From: Bifiguratus adelaidae
Taxonomy: Eukaryota > Mucoromycota > Endogonomycetes > Endogonales
Direction of reading: 5' to 3'
NCBI GenBank assembly: GCA_002261195.1
Contig: MVBO01000007.1
Coordinates: forward strand, 274,965-338,964
Length of the DNA stretch: 64,000 nucleotides
The notes under the pieces were generated by a model. That model saw only the letters and a program-made list of their open reading frames with translations, ran no database searches and had not been told where the DNA came from. This document shows positions 24,201 to 35,621 of this stretch, in pieces. Both the position numbers and the translations under genes were made by a program. Numbering within the stretch: the stretch's first letter is position 1; the number at the start of each line of letters is the position of its first letter.

Positions 24201-26122
24201 GCGGACTTGAAAATTCCAGATCAACCTCCCGGCAAGGCGACTGCCAAGTCGATTTCGCTAGACGAATGGTTCGCTCATTCACGGAGCGTTATTGCGCGAA
24301 CCAGTCTTCGAGCGTTGGCCGTTTTGCTGCGTCGAAGTAAGCCTATTATTTTATTCATACTCCCGCACAATGACTGATGTGGAATGTTTAGAGCCGGCGC
24401 TTGTACCTCCAGAGATGGAATTTCTTCGTTTTACAGTTTACCTCATGCTCAAGGCACCGGTAACCAAGGATGCGGCCATGCTGTGTCTCATGTACGGCTT
24501 TCGCGAAGGTATGGTCTAGTGCAACGTGAAGGTGTTACTGAATAGCACCAATTACGCGTAGACGAATACCGAAAACTAGCGCGAAGAGAAAAAATCGAAC
24601 TCATCCGAATCCTATGGCTCACTGTACTCAGGCACACTGACTTCTCGGACCCTCGGACCGTCTTTTATGCCGAGCAGGTGTTAACAAAGATTGCAATGAT
24701 TGATGACACAGGCGCATGTGCACAACAAGGATCGGAAACACCCTATGCATCCTTTAAGCAAGTCGGTAAATCTATTTTGGACATTAGCCTCGATGAACTA
24801 GGCCTAGCCAATGTTGGCAATTATTTTGAATCTGCAATGGCAACGAGAGGCATAAGACGAGATGACAACGGCCCAAAATACCGACGTATCTGCTATGAGA
24901 TTATTCTACGCACCAATGGCCTTATTCAGGCGGGGTGGGCCAATGACAAGGCATGTTTTCGGCCGGAGGGAGGCGTCGGGGTTGGTGACGATGACTATTC
25001 GTATTCGTATGATGGGTACCGGTCCAAGCGTTGGCACGGTAAATATAATCAAGAGGTATGTCACACTGGCCGTGGTTAAAAGGATGCTTACATTGGTTTA
25101 GACCACCGAATATGGGCAAAAATGGAGCATCAATGACATTGTCACTGCATGCCTGGACTTGGAGGAAGGTACCATCAGATTTTACAAGAATCAGGAAGAC
25201 CTGGGTGTCGCTTTCACCAATGTTTCCGTGGACGCGGATTGGCGACCGGTACGTTTGCTTGAGCTTCGGAGAGATAGGAACTTAGTACCTTGCCTTTAGG
25301 CCTGTACGATCGGCGCCTATCAAGCTTGTGATGTCCGATTTGGCGGTCCATTGGATAGACTAAGGCATGTTGACTTTGCAACTGTCAGACTCCAGTTAAC
25401 ATTACAACATCCGACAGCTTTATTCCCGAAAATTACGTTCCGTACGCACTCTGTGTGGACGAATCCAGCCGATTGGACTTCGATTGGAGCCCCAGCAAAG
25501 CAGACGCGGGATCGTCCTTGCCTGAGACACCGGCTGCGGCGAGTGGTCGCTTGCTTCAGCAAAGCAATGAACTACTTCATGAGATAGGAGCCATGGACAT
25601 GTTTTTCGAGATTGTTGCCGAACCAGCCAATCCAGAAAGGTAAGTACATACACATACACCAGACATTCGATTGAACTCCGATTGATGGTATAACTTAGGG
25701 AAATGGCAATTGGATACCACGATCCCGGCAAATTCATTCATATTGAAGTCATTATTCATTGCCTCAAAGGCACATGCCAATTGCGCTGGCAAAGGGAGGG
25801 CTTGAAGGAGGAGATTGATCTTGAATTGGAACTCCGGCGACATGATACCATTGGCGTCGGGCTGAAAGCCAGAGAGACCGGTTCTGCGCTCCTCGTTTCC
25901 CTGAATGGGCAGGCAACAGGTATGTTTGGCGTCAGTGGGGAAACGACTGGTCATGTCTAACAACCTATAGCGTTGTTCGAGGTACAAGACCCTGAGGTGC
26001 CGTTTATACCCTTGGTGCACAATCTGGCACGCAAACATATCATTTTCGCATCTCAAGGCAAGAACAATGTACATTATGCACGAGGCGAGGCAATGGATGC
26101 GTTCCTGAACGCGCGAATATAG
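21291..26122 (+). CDS. Large membrane-anchored ARM-repeat plus SPRY-domain protein
   Basis: Twenty exons were traced from 21291 to 26122, about 1266 residues. Order: an N-terminal membrane segment (VVYFTSGVLAAFALYSLA); armadillo/HEAT-like helices over roughly residues 50-480 (for example QVIHILWTLSQ, LNIRYSCLVALYNLC, YHAATILYNLSVF); a charged Ser/Glu-rich region; then a B30.2/SPRY domain near residues 830-1030 with YEIILRTNGLIQAGWA, SYSYDGYRSKRWHG and GTIRFYKNQEDLGVAF. A C-terminal helical/beta region follows. It is probably a scaffold or ubiquitin-ligase-related adaptor facing the cytosol; the function is not known to me. Introns at 21442-21512 and 25365-25417 need GC donors. The exon 22245-22573 changes frame once near 22455 (one base too few); all other phases agree. 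It could be an assembly error or a damaged allele. Confidence 0.8.
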
Positions 26123-26169
26123 AACACGCCATGTCTAGTGTAAGCTAGTGTATTTTATTCGGACAGCAT

Positions 26170-27615
26170 CTATTGCTCGATCGTTTGGCCGACAACGTTT
26201 GCCGTGACGTTGCTTTGTAGATCGTACACTGTATGTCCTCGGATAATTGTACGCACAACGCGTCCCTTCATCTGACGTCCCACATAGGGCGAGAGTTTAT
26301 TCTTGAAGCGTAGGGATTCCTGCGAAACGACATACTCTTCGTCAGGGCGAAAGATGACGAAATCGGCGTCTTTGCCCACGTGCAGGCTTCCCTTTCGATC
26401 AAACAGCTGGGTATTTTGGGCCGGCTTCTCGCTGAGCCAACGCGTGATGTCATGTAAGGTACATCCGAGGGTTTGACCGACGGTCCAAAGGGTCGTAAGG
26501 CCGAATTGTACACCAGAAATCCCGCCCCAAGCTTTCATGAAATCAGCATCAATGTGCTGGCGTTTCAGATCCGGTGTGCAGGGTGAATGATCCGAGACGA
26601 CATAATCGATTGTGCCGTCCATCAAGGCTTCCCAGAGCAGTTTACGATTGGTATCCTCACGAATCGGCGGGCAGCATTTGAAATGTGTGGCGCCGTTGGG
26701 AATGGATTCGGCGGAAAAGAGGAGATAATGGAAGCAGGTCTCTACCGTGAGGGGCAAGCCTTCTTTTTTGGCTTGACGGATAAGAGGTAGTGCATCTGCA
26801 GCGGAAAGATGAACAATGTGAGTGCGAACCGGCTTGCCCTGTTGATAATATTCGCGTGTCAGCTTGACAATCAATTCGATGGCATTGAGCTCAAGCGACT
26901 GTGGACGTGATTGGAGAAAGGTATAGTACGCATCCGGGACTGCGGTGGAAGACAGATGATTGGAGGCGCAGGCGCAGCCCTCCATTTCCGCATGGAATTG
27001 AAGCAGACTTCCAGTGCCCGCCAAGGCATCCATAGCTGGACGCAAATCCTGCTCTGTGACGCAGGGAAACTCTTCTACACCTGATTCTATCAAGAAGCAT
27101 TTGAATCCCTTGACGCCGCGAGCCACCAGTGGCTTCAAATTGGCTGCATTGCCGGGAATCACACCACCCCAGAAGGCAACATCAATGGAGCATTGACCTT
27201 GCGCGGCTGCAAGCTTTTGTTCAAAGTTGGCTACGGTCGTTGTGGGTGGAATAGCATTCAGAGGCATGTCTACCACCGTGGTACAACCACCTAGAAACGC
27301 GCACCGTGAGTACCGTTTACCTTGTCTGCACCCGTTCGTCTCACCTGCAGCAGCCGCAGCAGTACCTGTCGCAAAGCCTTCCCACTCGGTCCGACCAGGC
27401 TCATTCAAGTGGACGTGAGCATCCACGACTCCAGGCATCAACACCTCGTCCTCGTCTAATTCTACCGTTTCCGACACGTCTCCCGAATACGTCTCACCTT
27501 CCTTCAGGACAGCCGCAATCTTGCCAGTAGCGGTATCAACCACCACTTGCCCAGCAAAGAGAGGCGTCACAGAGTCGACGAGTACCTTGCGCGCTACGAT
27601 TGCTGTATATCCCAT
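26170..27615 (-). CDS. DAL1: Allantoinase
   Basis: Hydrolyses allantoin to allantoate in purine nitrogen salvage; an amidohydrolase with two metals. Exons 27615-27345 and 27290-26170 give 463 residues. The 54-nt intron is in frame and free of stops, so the unspliced frame is deceptively continuous; GTGAGA donor, TCTAG acceptor and recovery of AAAAGGCTTVVDMPL support splicing. Metal-site motifs: HVHLNEPGRTEWEGF, the carboxylated lysine in GVKGFKCFL, FHAEM, HIVHLS and DHSPC. It converges with the ARM-SPRY gene (47 bp apart). Confidence 0.95.
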   Translation of the reverse strand: MGYTAIVARKVLVDSVTPLFAGQVVVDTATGKIAAVLKEGETYSGDVSETVELDEDEVLMPGVVDAHVHLNEPGRTEWEGFATGTAAAAAGETNGCRQGKRYSRCAFLGGCTTVVDMPLNAIPPTTTVANFEQKLAAAQGQCSIDVAFWGGVIPGNAANLKPLVARGVKGFKCFLIESGVEEFPCVTEQDLRPAMDALAGTGSLLQFHAEMEGCACASNHLSSTAVPDAYYTFLQSRPQSLELNAIELIVKLTREYYQQGKPVRTHIVHLSAADALPLIRQAKKEGLPLTVETCFHYLLFSAESIPNGATHFKCCPPIREDTNRKLLWEALMDGTIDYVVSDHSPCTPDLKRQHIDADFMKAWGGISGVQFGLTTLWTVGQTLGCTLHDITRWLSEKPAQNTQLFDRKGSLHVGKDADFVIFRPDEEYVVSQESLRFKNKLSPYVGRQMKGRVVRTIIRGHTVYDLQSNVTANVVGQTIEQ

Positions 27616-27863
27616 GTGCCAACAAGAGCAAGAAGCAAACCAGCAATGTCTTCCGAACCCCGATAACCTTAATCTGAGTAGAGTTCAGGGCGCGTTAAGT
27701 GTCAAGAGAACGTGCGCTTGAAGAGAGAGGGGGCCCATGGAGAGCGTTGCATGGATAGAAAGAGATGCGAGAGAAGGCGTATCCAACGTTTGTAAGACCT
27801 TGGTCACTTCCGATAAGCTTAAGCGTATCTCCTGCACCAATTTGACAGTGTGAGGTTCTGCCC

Positions 27864-28797
27864 ATGAACGTCTGGAATCCAGTCAGCGTCTTTTCGTCTC
27901 TTTTGCAGCCTATACCCGATGGACATGAAGGTAGGTGGTAGAGGAAAGGGGGGTCAGTGACGTATAGACACTCAACATTTGACAGTGCGACTCAATGTCT
28001 ATGACATGGTGAGTATGGAGTCACAGGGCACAAGTCATATATGCCAACGTGCGTCTTGTCTAGATACCGCCCAACTGGGTGACCAACGCTGGCTACTGGA
28101 TGGGTCTAGGTGAGCTGCAGAGACTTTGTGTTAAGGCGTTGTTGAACTCCTCCAGGGATATACCACTCTGGCTTGGAAGTATGTGATAAGGAGTTCTGCT
28201 TTGGTGGACACGAGCAGGACTTTACGGGAGTCTTTGCGGTGGAGCCAAAGGTACGTGTGCTGTAGGCTTTGCATTAGCAGGGTTCTGACATGGGTCGTCT
28301 GTAGGAAGGACCTCCTGGTGTGATTTTCAGGCAAGCACATGGCGAGCTCTAGACAGGAGATGTGCAGCTAACACATCATCTCCGTAGACAAAGCATTCTC
28401 ATGGGGTACACGCCAATGTCAAGGGAGGAGGTCATGGCCGCTGTCAAGGAGCTTTCGCAAGAGTACGCTGGCAATAGTTACAATCTATTGACAAGGTCGG
28501 TCGGTGTTAAAGACGAAGGTACGCTGTGCTGATCATACCTTGTAGGAATTGCAACCACTTTTCGGAGGAGCTCTGTTTTCGACTTACGGGCAAACATGCG
28601 CCGCAATGGATGAATCGAGCTGCAAAGTTGGCTGCCATGTTTCCGTGCGTGGTACCTAGCGAATGGGTAGAACCGCCCGAGTTTCAAGGTGAGCCAACAT
28701 GCCTTACCGATGATGGCTGACATGGACAGATGAGGATGATGCCTTTATGGTCACACCGAGTTCGACATCCGCAGAAGCTCATATGGCACCGCCCTGA
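27864..28797 (+). CDS. PPPDE/DeSI-type cysteine isopeptidase
   Basis: Member of the PPPDE superfamily (DeSI-1/2), papain-like isopeptidases acting on SUMO or ubiquitin conjugates. Eight exons: 27864-27930, 27986-28008, 28064-28109, 28156-28250, 28305-28330, 28388-28495, 28546-28688 and 28730-28797. The sum is 576 nt, or 191 residues. The fold starts VRLNVYDM. The catalytic His is in GIYHSGLEV, followed by FCFGGHE, and the catalytic Cys is in RNCNHFSEELCFRLTGK. This is the classic order for the family. The C-terminal tail is acidic and Ser-rich. The intron at 28331-28387 has a GC donor (GCAAGC) with a GCTAAC branch site. Start choice: ATG 27864 keeps phase through the first intron. Confidence 0.92.
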
Positions 28798-28878
28798 TGC
28801 GTCGGTGTCAGCCTTGCTATTGTACATTGAACTCTCGTTCTAAACAGCCATCTATTGTACATACTGGACATGTAGACA

Positions 28879-29365
28879 TTATGAACGCTTGAGGATACTC
28901 GTCTGAGGACGGCGAAGTCGATGGTTGAAGGTCATGAAGCTGCTCCGTGTATCAAACTTGGCGATCGTGCTGCGATAGGGGTCAGAGACGACGAGTTTTT
29001 GCCCTTCACCTCTCACTTACGCTTTGGCCATCTCTGTCTCCATCAGTATCGGTTGGAAATCCTCCGCGCCAAACAAGGTGCCCATCATCAGAATCACCAC
29101 GGACACAAGACACTCTGCAATGATCTATAGACAAGGGAGAGACACCTTGTGAGTACCTTTGACTTTGTGAGACGGTTCTTGTGCCAAACACTCACGTCCA
29201 TGGGTAATCCAGCTTCAGGTTGATCCACCGCCTTGAGTAATGCCAAGTCTATGTCAAGCGTCAGTCATTCGTCTCTTTACAGCGTTGCTACTTGCGTTCA
29301 TAGGTAGAGAAGGCAGAGTGAGCCAAGAGGACCACTCCCAGTAAACAAACAATACGTCCAAGCAT
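28879..29365 (-). CDS. EMC5: ER membrane complex subunit 5 (MMGT family)
   Basis: A core subunit of the ER membrane protein complex, which inserts tail-anchored and multipass proteins. Exons 29365-29296, 29248-29196, 29124-29021 and 28969-28879 sum to 318 nt, or 105 residues. The first membrane helix GRIVCLLGVVLLAHSAFSTY ends in the conserved STYEH. The linker is GLPMDIIAECLVSVV, which leads into the second helix. The C-terminus has FDTRSSFMTFNHR, matching the family's RP-x-F-x-x-F-x-H-R signature. The first intron has a GC donor (GCAAGT) with a GACTGACG branch; using it restores the invariant YEH. The protein is somewhat shorter than yeast and human versions. Confidence 0.9.
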
Positions 29366-29625
29366 TGGAAAGATGTTAAGAGGAGAGCCAGGGAGAGAGA
29401 CAAGAAATACTATGGATACAAGGTCACTATACAGGGGCATTGGAAGAGCAAGAGCAATGAAGAATGCTCACTAGCACATTTCACTCTCTTTCACTCTCTA
29501 CGCTTTGCTACATTGGAAGGGATAGAGCCACCGTAGAGTGAAGAGACAAACAGCACATGGGAAGTGAACAGTAACGCCTTATTTGAGCACACCCAGAGAT
29601 AGAGAAGCGCGCATGTCGCGTACGC

Positions 29626-29870
29626 TTAGGCAGCCTTCGTCTCCATGGATCCTTTGCGCAGTTCTGCTATCCGTTTCTGCTCCATGAGTTCCTTCAAGCG
29701 TGCTTCCTAGTCACCCCAGAATCATTAACCATGCCTGCATGCGTCATGCCATGTCAGCTTCATGCACGTACCTTGGCCTTCACCTTGTAGTTCTCGAGGA
29801 GATAAAAGCCTGCTGCACCACCAGCAAGCGTACCAAACGACAAGACCATTACCTGCGTAAACTTGCCCAT
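29626..29870 (-). CDS. Small single-pass membrane protein, 59 residues
   Basis: Two exons (29870-29772 and 29706-29626) encode 59 residues in frame, with GTACGT donor and TAG acceptor. The N-terminal half is one hydrophobic glycine-rich helix (VLSFGTLAGGAAGFYLL). The second half is a charged amphipathic helix (KEARLKELMEQKRIAELRK). This design is common in small mitochondrial inner-membrane and respiratory-assembly proteins; location is an inference. It starts 30 bp from the divergent MpaB-like gene. No family name can be given. Confidence 0.65.
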
Positions 29871-29900
29871 GAGAAAGAACAATATATTTCACCCCTTGCC

Positions 29901-31394
29901 ATGGATTGGAAAGCAGGCAACTTGTGGCCAGAGGTGAAAGTGGGAGATAAAGTGCGCCGTTGGGACTTTGAGTTCACTTGGACAGAGCATCATAAGCCTG
30001 GTCATGTCCTTGAGCCGCTACGGCAACAGGGTGATCCGTTGGCTGACGATGTGGTCTCTTTTCTCAAACTCAATCCTCATCAAGACGTCTACGCCAAGGT
30101 GTCCGAATACTTGTCTACGGAGGATGCGCCAGCTGTACAGGTACTTCGATTCATGGAGGAAATGAAGCGGGTGCCAGATTGGCTGGATCCAAGCCAGATT
30201 GAGCGCGGACAACGGGTCTTTTGGACCTATGGCTTTCCGATCTTGACTCTGCTGTGCCATTTTTCGTTGGTAGGCGGTATGGCGCATCAAAAGGTAACCA
30301 AAATTCTCATGAGCACCGGTGAGTTGAGGTAGTCAAGCAGATGGACCTGGAGCACTCAGGCCGATCTCTGTGTAGGGTACTTTTCGACGGCTCGCAAGAC
30401 CCATTATCGCTTGTTTGAAACCACTCAATGGATCCTCGATACCATGTTTACGCCCCATGCTCTTGACCCCGAGACAGGTCTTGGGTGGCAATCCATCTTT
30501 CAAGTACGACTACTGCACGCTCAAGTACGCCAACGACTAAAGAAGCTTGCGCAAGATATCGCCTACGATGTGGCAACGGACGGCGTACCGATCAATCAAG
30601 AGGATTTGATCTCGACGCTCTGCATCTTTTCTGTGGCCATGATTGAAGGACTTCGACGGATGGGTGTGCGCATGTCGAGCGAGGAACAATGCGATTTCAT
30701 CGCGGTTTGGCGATACATTGGATATTTGATGGGGGTAGACGAAAAGATTGATCCGCTTCGAACGGTCAAGGTGGGCATGGCCTGGTGGCAATCGACCATC
30801 ATGCATGGTCTCGATCCCTTGAACAGCAATGGTCGAAGCCAAATACTCGCGTCTGCCGTGATCCAAGGTCTATCGGACCAGCCACCTATGTATCTATCCC
30901 TTCGTCATCACGCGACCATGTGTCGAGTCCTGCTGGGCGAGTCATTATGTGACGACTTAGCGCTTCCCAAAGGCACGCGTCTTGATCGGATTGCATGCTG
31001 GGCACAAATAGGCATCATGGGCAGTCTTATTCGTGGAGGCAAGGTATGGAAGGCCTTGGGCGAGCGACGCATCGAGCGATCCAAACGCATCTTTCAAAAG
31101 ATCGTGACATGGCGCCTCGCCGGTAAACGCAGTAAATTCGAATTCAAAGCATTACCCGGAGCAAGACCTGGCGAAGAGCACGTGGTCGAAGAATGGGATA
31201 TAGATGAACACGGCCAACGCATCAAGTACACCGAGATGAAGGTGAAACGGATGACCATGTGGCGCTATCACTTCGCGGCGCTCAAACCTTTCCTCGTCTT
31301 GACTGCCGGCGTCGCCGGAGGTGCACTTGGCGTCATCACCCTGCTATTACTTACATCTCGAACATTTGGCTATGTGCCCACTCTACGGCATTAA
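29901..31394 (+). CDS. MpaB/rubber-oxygenase-like (DUF2236) protein
   Basis: Two exons (29901-30318 and 30376-31394) give 478 residues. It belongs to the DUF2236 group that includes latex-clearing protein Lcp and the fungal oxygenase MpaB; known members use a b-type heme. Features: GQRVFWTYGFPILTLL helix near residue 115, the paired motif ARKTHYRLFETTQWI, DLISTLCIFSV, and WRYIGYLMGVD, the last being typical of the family core. A C-terminal membrane segment (LTAGVAGGALGVITLLLL) lies at residues ~450-470. No substrate can be inferred. No neighbouring biosynthetic cluster is seen. Confidence 0.85.
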
Positions 31395-31720
31395 GTTGCC
31401 ATGTGGGGATCATCCCTATATGATGTTCAGATGTGTCGGTCCAGACAAGACGTTCCGAGCATTGAGAACCGCTCACTTGCTCGGAAACGTGCTGCGCTAG
31501 TTACACACAATGGAAACGATTTCCCTATTTGGTTATGTCAAGCAGGTGCGTGGTAAACACGGCCAACACAATTGGGTGAAATAAAGGATGGTGTATATAA
31601 TCGACATGTACGCGAGCTCTGTTAGTCTTAGCGCCGGGTAATGGAGTGACTGGCCTCAGCCAGGTAAACTAAAAGTATATAGGTTCTCGGGACTATCCAG
31701 AGATCGCCCCCACTTGCACC

Positions 31721-33471
31721 ATGAAGGGTTTTACATTTATTAGCGCAGCTGTTTTGGCTGTTGCCACTGTTCCTTTTTCCCAAGCAGCTCCTAACTACCA
31801 TGGACACGGAGGCAATCAATGGGATAATGTTCGCAGCAAGATTAAGAATGTCGTCGTGGTGATGTTGGAGGTGAGCTCTAGATAATTTCTTGTTTCCACC
31901 GAATTGACCGTCTGCTGTTGTTTTGTAGAACCGGTGTGTATCTGACGGGCTAATGGCGATGTGCCTTTCTTGCGACACTCATGCTTTGCATTCCTTAGCT
32001 CCTTTGACCACATCTTTGGTTATACTGATTACTCTCCCAAGATTGATAACTTGAGAAACATTCAATACTGCAACTACGAGAATGCTACCATTACCTCCAG
32101 CACCAAGTACTGTGCTAACCCCAAGGCCAACAACATCGTTAAGCAGGATCCCGACCACGGTGGGTTACACGTTATGATATCTTTGCGGTTATACTGAAAA
32201 ATCCGGAACAGGTATTCCTGGAGTGTCCTACCAAATCTACTCCACCTTCCACCCTACCAACTCTTCCAAGGGAAACATGGGTGGTTTCGTGGATCGTCAA
32301 GCTCGAATCTATGGTAACGGTGATCCTCAAGCCGCTCTTGATGCTTACTCTCCCGAGCATCTTCCTGTCTTTAACCAATTGGCTCAAGAGGTACGTATCT
32401 CACGAGCATGAGCCCTTGAGAATCAATTCATTGACCAACTTCCAGTTTGCCTTGTTCGACCGTTACTTTGCTTCGGTCCCTGGTCCTACCAACCCCAACC
32501 GTGCTTACCACAGTAAGTGTCTGGTAACAGCTTCAGCAATTGAGATGCGCGCTAAAACCAATTTTACAGCTTCTGGTACTTCTGCTGGTGTTGGAAGCAA
32601 TGACAATACCTTCAGCGACTTCACCAACTTGGTCCCCGGTTACAACCGTACCTCTATCTTTGAATTGTTGTCCAAGCATGGCAAGACCTGGAAGAACTAC
32701 TACGAGGGTTACTACGTTGATGGCCTCTTTTACAATTGGGTTCAAACAAAGGCTCCTGAGCAATTGGTTCCTGCCTCTCAATTCTACCTTGACGCTGCTG
32801 AAGGCAAGCTTCCCCAATTCTCTTACTACAAGTGAGTGCCTAGACCATGTTTGACGCATCGGCTAATGAGCCCTCTTCTAGCCCCGAGTGCTGCATTCTC
32901 ACTTCTGGTCACCCTCCCACTCCTTTGACCAACACTGAGACTTTGGTCAAGAGCATGTACGAAGCCATCCGCAACGGCCCGCAATGGGAAGAAACCTTGC
33001 TCCTCATCAACTTTGATGAACACGGTGGTTTCGCTGATGTAAGTGGTGCGAGATGTCCAGTAGCGATGCAAACAGTGGCTCATCCAATATTAGCACGTTG
33101 TTCCTCCTCCGGCCCCCAACCCCGATGGTCTCACTTACACCGCTACTGCTCCTGATGGCAAGAACTTTACCTTTGGCTTTGATCGTCTGGGTGTCCGTGT
33201 TCCCATGATTGCCATCTCTCCTTGGATCGAGCGCTCTCTAGTTGTGAGCGAGGGCACCAAGCCTGAGGCTGGCTCTGCATTTGAGCACAGTTCCGTCCTG
33301 TCTTTCCTCGAGAACTTGTTTGAGATGCCTCACTTGACCAAGCGTACCGCCTGGGCCGAGACCTTTGAAGGTATCATCGGTACAAAGCTCCGCAATGATG
33401 CTCCCAAGAAGCTTGTTCGGCCTGTTTCTGCCTGGGGTCCCACCCACATCGTTGGCAACCTCAATGTTTAG
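31721..33471 (+). CDS. Secreted phosphoesterase (acid phosphatase/phospholipase C superfamily)
   Basis: Alkaline-phosphatase-fold phosphoesterase, as in fungal acid phosphatases and bacterial non-haemolytic PLCs. Exons: 31721-31870, 31929-31933, 31999-32159, 32212-32390, 32446-32512, 32570-32831, 32882-33038 and 33094-33471. The sum is 1359 nt, or 452 residues. Signal peptide: MKGFTFISAAVLAVATVPFS. The metal/nucleophile motif MLENRSFDH is built across three exons, the middle one only 5 nt (AACCG). Further motifs: FDRYFASVPGPTNPNR, LLINFDEHGGFADHV and VPMIAISPW; the late histidine is in AFEHSSVLSFLE. It is probably for phosphate scavenging; substrate unknown. Confidence 0.92.
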
Positions 33472-33563
33472 ATGGTTTCTATCTAGTTACGCGCAGAAGC
33501 GACAAATCCGTAGTGCATACGAAGACAATACAATTCTTCCCTAATTTAGACGTTCTTCACTGC

Positions 33564-34099
33564 ATGTCGACGAAGAGCATCAGCAATACATCTCCAACAT
33601 CGGTCCTTGATCGACTAGCCGAAACACCCTATCCAGCATGGGTGATTGCAGGTCTATGTAAGTAAGCTTCAAGAGGAGCCTCTAGCTGAAACGGTGTAGC
33701 CGCGCTTTCTATTCCAAAGGCCATTCGACGTGAGCCCGGTGTGCCGTCCTACTTTCAGGCCGTGGCGTTTGCAGCCATATGGACCGGATCCGGGTAAGCA
33801 GACAAATACAGTTCTACGTGTCTCATTGTGTATGTAGGTTTATTATTCGGACTGGAGACGTGGAAAACGGAGCGGGTATAGCGACAGGTGCGTAGGACGA
33901 ACAAGGGTCGACCAGAAAACGCACACTAAGAAAACAATTAGCCTGGGGTTTGACGTGGTCCTTCCTCAACATGCGCAAAGCGCTGGCTTCAAAACAGCCT
34001 GCACCTGTGGCATTAGCGCTCGCTGTGGGTTCGACGACCTTGCTGTATGGCAAAAAGACATTGGAGCTGAATGGCTATATTCCCAAGTCATCAAGATAG
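33564..34099 (+). CDS. AIM19: AIM19-like mitochondrial membrane protein
   Basis: Fungal AIM19 family, a small mitochondrial membrane protein whose loss affects mitochondrial inheritance; its molecular role is unknown. Exons 33564-33657, 33700-33793, 33838-33887 and 33942-34099 give 131 residues. Motifs: TPYPAWVIAGLSALSIPKA (first helix), YFQAVAFAAIWTGSGF, the conserved GDVENGAGIATAWGLTW, NMRKALASKQPAPVALAL and YGKKTLELNGY. It converges with the RRM gene (191 bp apart). Confidence 0.85.
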
Positions 34100-34290
34100 T
34101 GCATGGATCTAAAGACTCGGCTGCATTCATGTCGCCAAATTCATCCGGGATCCATGCCATGCCATCGCCTTCACCATCTAGCATAATACGCAAGCATTGA
34201 TTGGCATTGTAAGTTAAAACAGGAAGCAACCTTGGTTACCTCAAGCAAACAACTTTTTTGGGGTCGGATTATGGATACATATGCGCATCC

Positions 34291-35582
34291 TTAGGTGGTG
34301 CTTTCCTCGGGTTTCGCTTCCTCCATCATGGCAACCTTGAGCTTCAATTTTCGTCCGCCAGCTTCAATGTTTTGACATGCTGCAATGACAGCTTGTTGTG
34401 TTTCTTCGTCGGCAACCTCTAGGAAACCAAAGCCTCTTGGACGACCACTGTAGCAAAACATGAGCATCTTTTTGCGCACAACGTAAACATCATCATCCAT
34501 GACTTACCCTCGTCCTCGAGAAATGGTTGCCGATTGGACGGGTTGCGAGGTAAAGAGAGCTTTCAGACCCTCATCCTCCATGTCAAAGGGAAGATTGGCC
34601 ACGTAAATGCTCGTCTTTGAGCGAACCTTGAGTATCTTCTTCTTTCCCTCAGATTCAGAGGTGGCTTCGGCGGTAGCGGCTTCCTCACCCCATCCTGGTG
34701 CCGCCTCTGCGTCGTCACTCTCTTCCCATCCATTGCCCTTGGCTCCACCGCGACCACGTCCTCTGCCGCGGCCTCGTCCACGGCCACGAGCTCGTCGGCT
34801 AAGACGTCCTCCACGACCGCGGCCACGACGTGGTTCAGTCGACAGCGCTTCCCCCTCGTCCCCTTCTGCTTCTCCGGCGTATACACCATTCTCAATGGCT
34901 TCCTCCGTCGAAGTAGACTCCACTTGCAGAGAGCTTAATTGCTGCGTCACCTCCTCTTCTGCCGACAGCCCATTCGTGGCCTAACAAACCGCGTTAAGAG
35001 CTCGCACAAGACATGTGAACCGTATTCCCACCTTTTCCGCACCGCCGCGTCGAGCCCCATGACCTCTTCTGCCACCTCGGCCCCGTCCGCGCCGATTCTC
35101 GCGTCCGATACCCAACGTCTGAAGTTCCTCCTTTGATTTGGCAACTTCCACGTGGATCTGGCGTCCATGCAGCTCGGTGTTGTTGAGTTGAGCAGCAGCG
35201 TTCTCTGCCTCCTCTTGCGTCTGATAATTGACAAAACCATAGCCTTGCGATCGCGCTCCGCGAGAGATGACCGTGGTGGCAAGGCTAGAACAAGGCAAAA
35301 CACGCATGTGAGTCATGTGGGTTGATTCTCGGCCCAGGGCACTGCAAACATTGACATTACGCCTAAACCTGGACTCATGCCTGCCATCCCCCCTCGTGCC
35401 CTGTTTTCTTGACGCGTTGCCCTTCGTCACACTTACACGTCACCCGCTTTTTGAAAGATCTCTGCTAGCTCCACTTGCGTAGTCTTGTAAGGCAAGTTGC
35501 CAACAAACACTTGGTAACCAAGCGTACGGACATCAGGCACCGATTCCTCCACTTGAGTCTCAACGGGATCCGTCGTGGCCAT
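34291..35582 (-). CDS. RNA-binding protein with two RRMs and RG-rich linkers
   Basis: Exons 35582-35437, 35284-35032, 34980-34508 and 34447-34291 sum to 1029 nt, or 342 residues. RRM1 starts with RNP2 VFVGNLP and has RNP1 QGYGFVNY. An RGRGRGGRRGHGARRGG box follows. The middle holds an acidic stretch, a second long RGRGRGRG tract and a Trp/Glu-rich segment. RRM2 has RNP2 IYVANLP and RNP1 RGFGFLEV, then a charged tail. This resembles Sbp1-type translation repressors/shuttling RNPs; orthology is not certain. It is in tandem with SNRNP27, only 39 bp downstream of that gene's stop. Confidence 0.87.
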
Positions 35583-35621
35583 GTGAAGCGTATACAAACA
35601 ATTTTATGGGGTCAAAGATCT

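Noticed and set aside
27291-27344. Reading allantoinase as one uninterrupted exon
   Set aside because: The 54-nt segment has intron signals, adds 18 non-conserved residues and splits the conserved AGGCTTVVDMP region.
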